Of a DNA stretch of 64,000 bases, positions 60,548 through 64,000 are shown one piece after another. A program made the translations under genes and the position numbers. The notes beneath the pieces are model-generated. The model did no database searches. It worked only from the letters and a program-made list of their open reading frames with translations, and was not told where the DNA came from. Each line of letters starts with the position of its first letter. The stretch's first letter is position 1. This DNA comes from Hyphomicrobiaceae bacterium (GTDB lineage: Bacteria > Pseudomonadota > Alphaproteobacteria > Rhizobiales > Hyphomicrobiaceae). The stretch spans positions 1,054,001-1,118,000 of the forward strand of contig JACKJH010000001.1 in NCBI GenBank assembly GCA_020638055.1, given 5' to 3'.

Positions 60548-61285
60548 TCATGATCGTGCCGCCTCTACAGCGATATGACCAGCCAGTTCAGTTACGAAAG
60601 TCTTGAGGCCGGTCAATTCGGCGAGTTCGGTATGCTCGCCGCTATCCACCGCATCGCGCTTTGACAGCAGTATAGATGCTGATGAATAGAGCTGTTCCTG
60701 CACGAGCTTGCGACACATAATATTATATCGAGCTGCATAGGACGCCCCATCGAACTCTGGGAACACTGGAAAGTGCGGCGAAGCATCTTTGACCGGTGAG
60801 CGCGACTTGTCCGCATCTTCAAGCAGCATGAGCCATCCGACGAATGGGCGCGGCTGTTCGCCGAATGCGCCTTCACGGTAGGCCGTCCAAAGATCGTGCG
60901 CCGTACCGATCGCTTCCTCGGCACGATTATTGAAGTTGTTGCCGAAGGATGGTCCGACCTGGCTCTTGAATTCTAATGCGGCGATCAAGCGGCCTTCATT
61001 GGTGACAAGCAGGTCCCACTGTTTCGTCGGCCTGAAATACCCCGGCAGTGTTACGACGGCACGCTTCTGATGAATTCCTGCATGATCGAGACCGTTCGCC
61101 CGCACGATGTCGACCACAAGCGCTATGAATCCGTCCATATTCTTACCGGCGGTGACGCCCGCGCGCTCGCCTTGGTCGGCGTTGCCTGCTTCGATCTGCT
61201 TTAGGCGTGCTGATTCGCGGTTGCCCCAGAAAGCCTTGATGGCCTCCTTTGCCTTTTCTTCGTAATTTGCTAGTTCGATCGCCAC
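60548..61285 (-). CDS. PaeR7I/XhoI-type type II restriction endonuclease
   Basis: 245 residues from GTG 61285, ten bases after the methyltransferase stop. KEAIKAFWGNRESARLKQ, MDGFIALVVDIVRANGLDHAGIH and LPGYFRPTKQWDLLVTNEGRLIAALEFKSQVGPSFGNNFNNRAEEAIGTAHDLWTAYREG match the PaeR7I family. The catalytic PD-(D/E)XK residues are the Asp of QWDLLV and Glu/Lys of ALEFKSQ. Known members (XhoI, PaeR7I) cut CTCGAG; this specificity is probable but not certain. The C-terminal segment AARYNIMCRKLVQEQLYSSASILLS is family-typical. Confidence 0.92.
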   Translation of the reverse strand: MAIELANYEEKAKEAIKAFWGNRESARLKQIEAGNADQGERAGVTAGKNMDGFIALVVDIVRANGLDHAGIHQKRAVVTLPGYFRPTKQWDLLVTNEGRLIAALEFKSQVGPSFGNNFNNRAEEAIGTAHDLWTAYREGAFGEQPRPFVGWLMLLEDADKSRSPVKDASPHFPVFPEFDGASYAARYNIMCRKLVQEQLYSSASILLSKRDAVDSGEHTELAELTGLKTFVTELAGHIAVEAARS

Positions 61286-61295
61286 GTTGACCCGC

Positions 61296-63035
61296 CTATA
61301 GTTCGCCGTTGCCCCTCAGCGCTTCGCGCTCCTTTCTCGTGAGGGCGTAAAGCTGGAAGACTGCGTTATTGCAGCCGGCTTCATCACCAGCCTTCGCGGC
61401 GGCAATTAGCTTTTTCTTGGTGTCCGCATTTACCGCGGACCAGCGCGGCAGCCTGATCCGCCGGAGATACTGCGCTTGAAAGCGCAAATAACCGCCGCGC
61501 ATCTTGGTCGAATAGGTCGCCACGAAAAGGCGCGCGATGCCTGATCTCAGCACAGCCTGCAATGCGCGCAAGTCCCATTCATCCGAAGTGATGAAATAAA
61601 GATTGTGGTGCGGGTAGAGCATGCCGTCTTCATAGACGATGTGGGCGCCGCCCTTGATATCGGGGACGAGCAGCTTCGGCTGTTTGGCCAGTGCCGGGTA
61701 AATCCGGTCAATTGTTCTGTACCAGTTGGCCGGGGCCTTCTTGGCGATGTGCCGTTTGGCAATCTGATCCTTACGGCTTTCGAGGTACTTCCGAAGCTTC
61801 GGGTACTCACGCAGATCGACGAGGCCACCTCCTTCTGCGAACGGGTTGATGATGCCGAGCCCGCGCCATTTCACTTCGCCGCTTTCGATATCGCGGGGCA
61901 TGGCCAGTGGCAGCTTCCGGTCGGGCTCAACGTCCAGATCTTCAAACGGTCCGATGAAGGCTTTGTCGGCACCAGTGGCGACTCCAATCCCGACCTTGCA
62001 TCCAGCGTCTTCAATCGCCGGGAAATCCCGCTCAAGCCGCCGGACCAGCGCGAGTTGGTCGGAAAACTCTAGTATCCAGGGCTGTGTGCCGTCCACGACA
62101 GTAGCGATCACTCTGACTGGACCAACTTGTGCCGTCTCGTCTGGTGAGAGCAGTAGCGCTGCAAGCTCATCAAGCGAGGCTTTTGTGATGTCCGGACGGT
62201 GTGCGATCCGGGTCGGGCCAGACTTTTCGCGCGTGATGATCGTGATGGCCGGGTAGGCGATGACATCGGCATGGAAGGCTGGCGTGTCGACCATATCCAC
62301 GTAGATTTTGAGGCGATAGTCGCGGGCGACCATGGCGCGAAGCGGCCCGCCATAGCGGTTTTTCATCCAGCGGTCCGCGCAGATGAAGCCAAGCGATCCG
62401 TTTGGTCCCAATAGGGACAGCGAACGTTCGATGAACGGGATATAGATGTCGGCGCGATCATAGACAGTGGAATAGCGCGCGCGGTATTCTGATAAAAGTA
62501 CGTCGGGGATGAGTTCTTGCCGGACGTAAGGCGGATTACCGACGACGCAGTGAAAACTGTCTGGCAGATCAACAAGCAAGAAATCACCAAGGACAAGCCA
62601 TCGATCAGCGAGCGCGGTCGCGTCCGCCTTCTTAATTTTCTCATGACGCAGAAGATCCAGAACCTTCTTGCGGGTCGCATCGTAGGATTCTGCATGCAGC
62701 TCGACGGCGCGGATACAATCACCAAGCTGCGAGGCGTTTTGGCCCTTAACTTTCGACCGCCACGCGGCAAGCAGGCGCTCGATCGCAACAAGAAGAAAAT
62801 CACCATCGCCGAAAGAAGGCTCAAGCAGCCTTAGCGTGTGAAGCGGCTTGTCCTGGGTGTAGCCGACGAGATCAAGAATGAACTCGACCACTTCGCGCTT
62901 GGTGAAAATTGCGCCGCGCTCTTCAACTCCGGCAATCGAGAGCTTTTCCAACGCATCTTCGACAGGGCACATGCCAGGTAGAGAAGACTGGCTGACCTGC
63001 GTTAGCGTACGCTTTTCTGTCGTCAATTGGCTCAT
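61296..63035 (-). CDS. Adenine-N6 DNA methyltransferase partner of the PaeR7I-type enzyme
   Basis: 579 residues. Start ATG 63035 (MSQLTTEKRTLTQ), overlapping the regulator gene's stop by ATGA; the longer frame would run over the regulator. AdoMet motif LLEPSFGDGDFLLVAIERL, catalytic FHCVVGNPPYVRQEL (NPPY, N6-adenine class), YIPFIERSLSLLGPNGSLGFICADRWMKN, and a C-terminal target-recognition domain. It protects host CTCGAG-type sites from the adjacent nuclease. The order regulator - methyltransferase - nuclease ensures methylation precedes cleavage. Confidence 0.93.
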   Translation of the reverse strand: MSQLTTEKRTLTQVSQSSLPGMCPVEDALEKLSIAGVEERGAIFTKREVVEFILDLVGYTQDKPLHTLRLLEPSFGDGDFLLVAIERLLAAWRSKVKGQNASQLGDCIRAVELHAESYDATRKKVLDLLRHEKIKKADATALADRWLVLGDFLLVDLPDSFHCVVGNPPYVRQELIPDVLLSEYRARYSTVYDRADIYIPFIERSLSLLGPNGSLGFICADRWMKNRYGGPLRAMVARDYRLKIYVDMVDTPAFHADVIAYPAITIITREKSGPTRIAHRPDITKASLDELAALLLSPDETAQVGPVRVIATVVDGTQPWILEFSDQLALVRRLERDFPAIEDAGCKVGIGVATGADKAFIGPFEDLDVEPDRKLPLAMPRDIESGEVKWRGLGIINPFAEGGGLVDLREYPKLRKYLESRKDQIAKRHIAKKAPANWYRTIDRIYPALAKQPKLLVPDIKGGAHIVYEDGMLYPHHNLYFITSDEWDLRALQAVLRSGIARLFVATYSTKMRGGYLRFQAQYLRRIRLPRWSAVNADTKKKLIAAAKAGDEAGCNNAVFQLYALTRKEREALRGNGEL

Positions 63036-63238
63036 CGGGTTTGCTTCATCTCTCCCAGAGTCATACTCAAGGTATTGGTCTTTCCATATCGCTCTAGGAA
63101 CTCGCGCATGGAGCGACGGATCAGCCACGAGGCCGTGACATCGCTGTTCTTCGCCAGTGAATCGAACACGTCATAGTCATCAGGGTCCACGGTGACCGTA
63201 ACCCTCTTCATGGTCTTTTGCTTCTTTCTTGCGGGCAT
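63032..63238 (-). CDS. Ribbon-helix-helix (CopG-like) regulator of the restriction-modification operon
   Basis: 68 residues. KRVTVTVDPDDYDVFDSLAKNSDVTASWLIRRSMREFLERYG is a complete RHH motif: beta strand, helix, turn, helix. Start ATG 63238 has GAGGG very close; ATG 63211 (MKRVTV) is an alternative. Its stop overlaps the methyltransferase start. By position it would act like a C-protein, limiting or timing nuclease expression; autoregulation is inferred. Confidence 0.82.
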   Translation of the reverse strand: MPARKKQKTMKRVTVTVDPDDYDVFDSLAKNSDVTASWLIRRSMREFLERYGKTNTLSMTLGEMKQTR

Positions 63239-63366
63239 ACCCTCGGCTCATGAGTGATGGATCGAATCATACCCAATCATACCGTATGACCTATGCGCTC
63301 AATGCTTTCTGTTGGAGCCTATCCACATACACTCGAAGCCTGCTTCGGCGGAGCCGTCCATCGCCC

Positions 63367-63726
63367 TTACCTAATTAGGCGCTCTGTCGCGGTGCGTCGC
63401 CAGATCAATTCCAGCCGGTACATTTCACCAAACGACATGGCCGCAGTCTCATGCCGGGTTCGCCCAGCAAGCCAGGGAGGCGATGAGCACCGACCCATGT
63501 CATCAAACTCCTTTGGGGTGGGGTCGGCCCAATCATCGGTCCATTTGTGGGTTCGTCGATAAGTCTCATCGACCAGCTCGCCAACGGACTTCTGTCCGGT
63601 CCAGGCATAAAGCAACGCCGTGCTGATGGCTCTTTGATCGAGGAGTCCGTCCTTCCGCAGGCTCTCGCGAGCCTCTTTGACGATGGCGCGCTGCCTTCGG
63701 GATAGGTTGCTCGTCCAGCTTCTCAT
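63367..63726 (-). CDS. Hypothetical island protein
   Basis: 119 residues, mainly helical: LSRRQRAIVKEARESLRKDGLLDQRAISTALLYAWTGQKSVGELVDETYRRTHKWTDDWADPTPKEFDDMG, then a Trp/Arg-rich tail. No membrane segment, signal peptide or known motif. It is 128 bp upstream of the RHH gene on the same strand and could be a further member of that operon or an independent gene. Coding quality is fair. Confidence 0.5.
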   Translation of the reverse strand: MRSWTSNLSRRQRAIVKEARESLRKDGLLDQRAISTALLYAWTGQKSVGELVDETYRRTHKWTDDWADPTPKEFDDMGRCSSPPWLAGRTRHETAAMSFGEMYRLELIWRRTATERLIR

Positions 63727-64000
63727 TGGTGTCCCTAAATCGACCTAAACCGAAAGCCGATAGTGGCGCTCACCTCGGCACGCTTCAACACATCATCCTA
63801 GCTCGTTCGCACGCGCAAAGGGCAACGCCTCGCGAGTGCATGTCTTTAGCGAGAAGCCAATTTGTGCCCAATTGGCTGTCGCCGTTGGCGTCCCATGCGG
63901 GTACACCCAGAGAGAACGCTGCATTCGGACGCCAAACTGCGTCCTTTCAGAGTTGACTTCAGGCCGAACAGGACACCCCAATGGGACCACACCCAGATCG
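63727..64000. other. Window end, no recognised feature
   Basis: 274 bp without a credible gene or RNA; only low-quality frames on both strands. Confidence 0.3.

Overview
The window looks like chromosomal DNA of an alphaproteobacterium of the order Hyphomicrobiales (Rhizobium/Mesorhizobium/Brucella relatives). The reasons are moderate-to-high GC, a NsrR/RirA-type Rrf2 regulator, an E. coli-type cydABX-cydDC block with an Fnr-like regulator, a PodJ-like Sel1 polarity protein, the TauE/TIGR02186 pair, and many copies of roughly 105-bp two-palindrome intergenic repeats of the RIME/Bru-RS kind. The species cannot be fixed from sequence alone.

Layout. 1-11 kb is respiratory: a 5'-truncated Rrf2 regulator overlapping a PAS protein, a YggS-type PLP protein, then cytochrome bd oxidase (cydA, cydB, cydX), its maturation exporter (cydD, cydC) and a Crp/Fnr regulator. 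A glutamine amidotransferase and a DedA protein follow. 12.0-16.5 kb is a translationally coupled four-gene cassette (possibly five) of phage-tail character: an Ig-like small protein, a collagen/tail-fibre protein, a sulfotransferase-like protein and a DNRLRE-type surface protein. 17.0-17.3 kb holds three consecutive long hairpins and a terminator. 17.5-29.9 kb carries an orphan amino-acid binding protein, an Lhr-type helicase with its partner PdeM, TIGR02186 and TauE, a 273-bp inverted-repeat element, the PodJ-like protein, a secreted coiled-coil protein and YjbQ. 30-37 kb looks like an acetate or short-carboxylate system: symporter large and small subunits, a LuxR-type response regulator and a symporter-fused hybrid histidine kinase (CrbS/CrbR-like). 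37.7-39.4 kb holds mscL and a radical SAM gene.

The most striking locus is 40.0-45.3 kb. An rtcB RNA ligase and a Ro60/TROVE gene lie divergent from rtcR. A sigma54-type promoter sits before the Ro gene. The 626-bp Ro-rtcB spacer is packed with structured RNA: three Y-RNA-like molecules sharing sequence motifs, two of them carrying tRNA-like modules (one a clearly permuted tRNA mimic), plus two tandem 60-nt rod hairpins. RtcR (CARF + AAA+) would switch on the Ro protein, its Y RNAs and the ligase as one RNA-repair/quality-control operon.

46-48 kb is a scarred junction (IS66 and IS481 remnants, a tRNA-Gly). From 48 to 64 kb lies a defence island: an unknown gene set with a homopolymer frameshift, an EVE-McrB/McrC system whose Walker A is reached only by a -1 shift on an A7 run, a PD-(D/E)XK protein, a PHP-ATPase (TrlF-like), a GIY-YIG-like protein, and a PaeR7I/XhoI-type restriction-modification operon with a ribbon-helix-helix regulator. 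The RIME-like repeats stop at 47.3 kb and none is visible inside this island.
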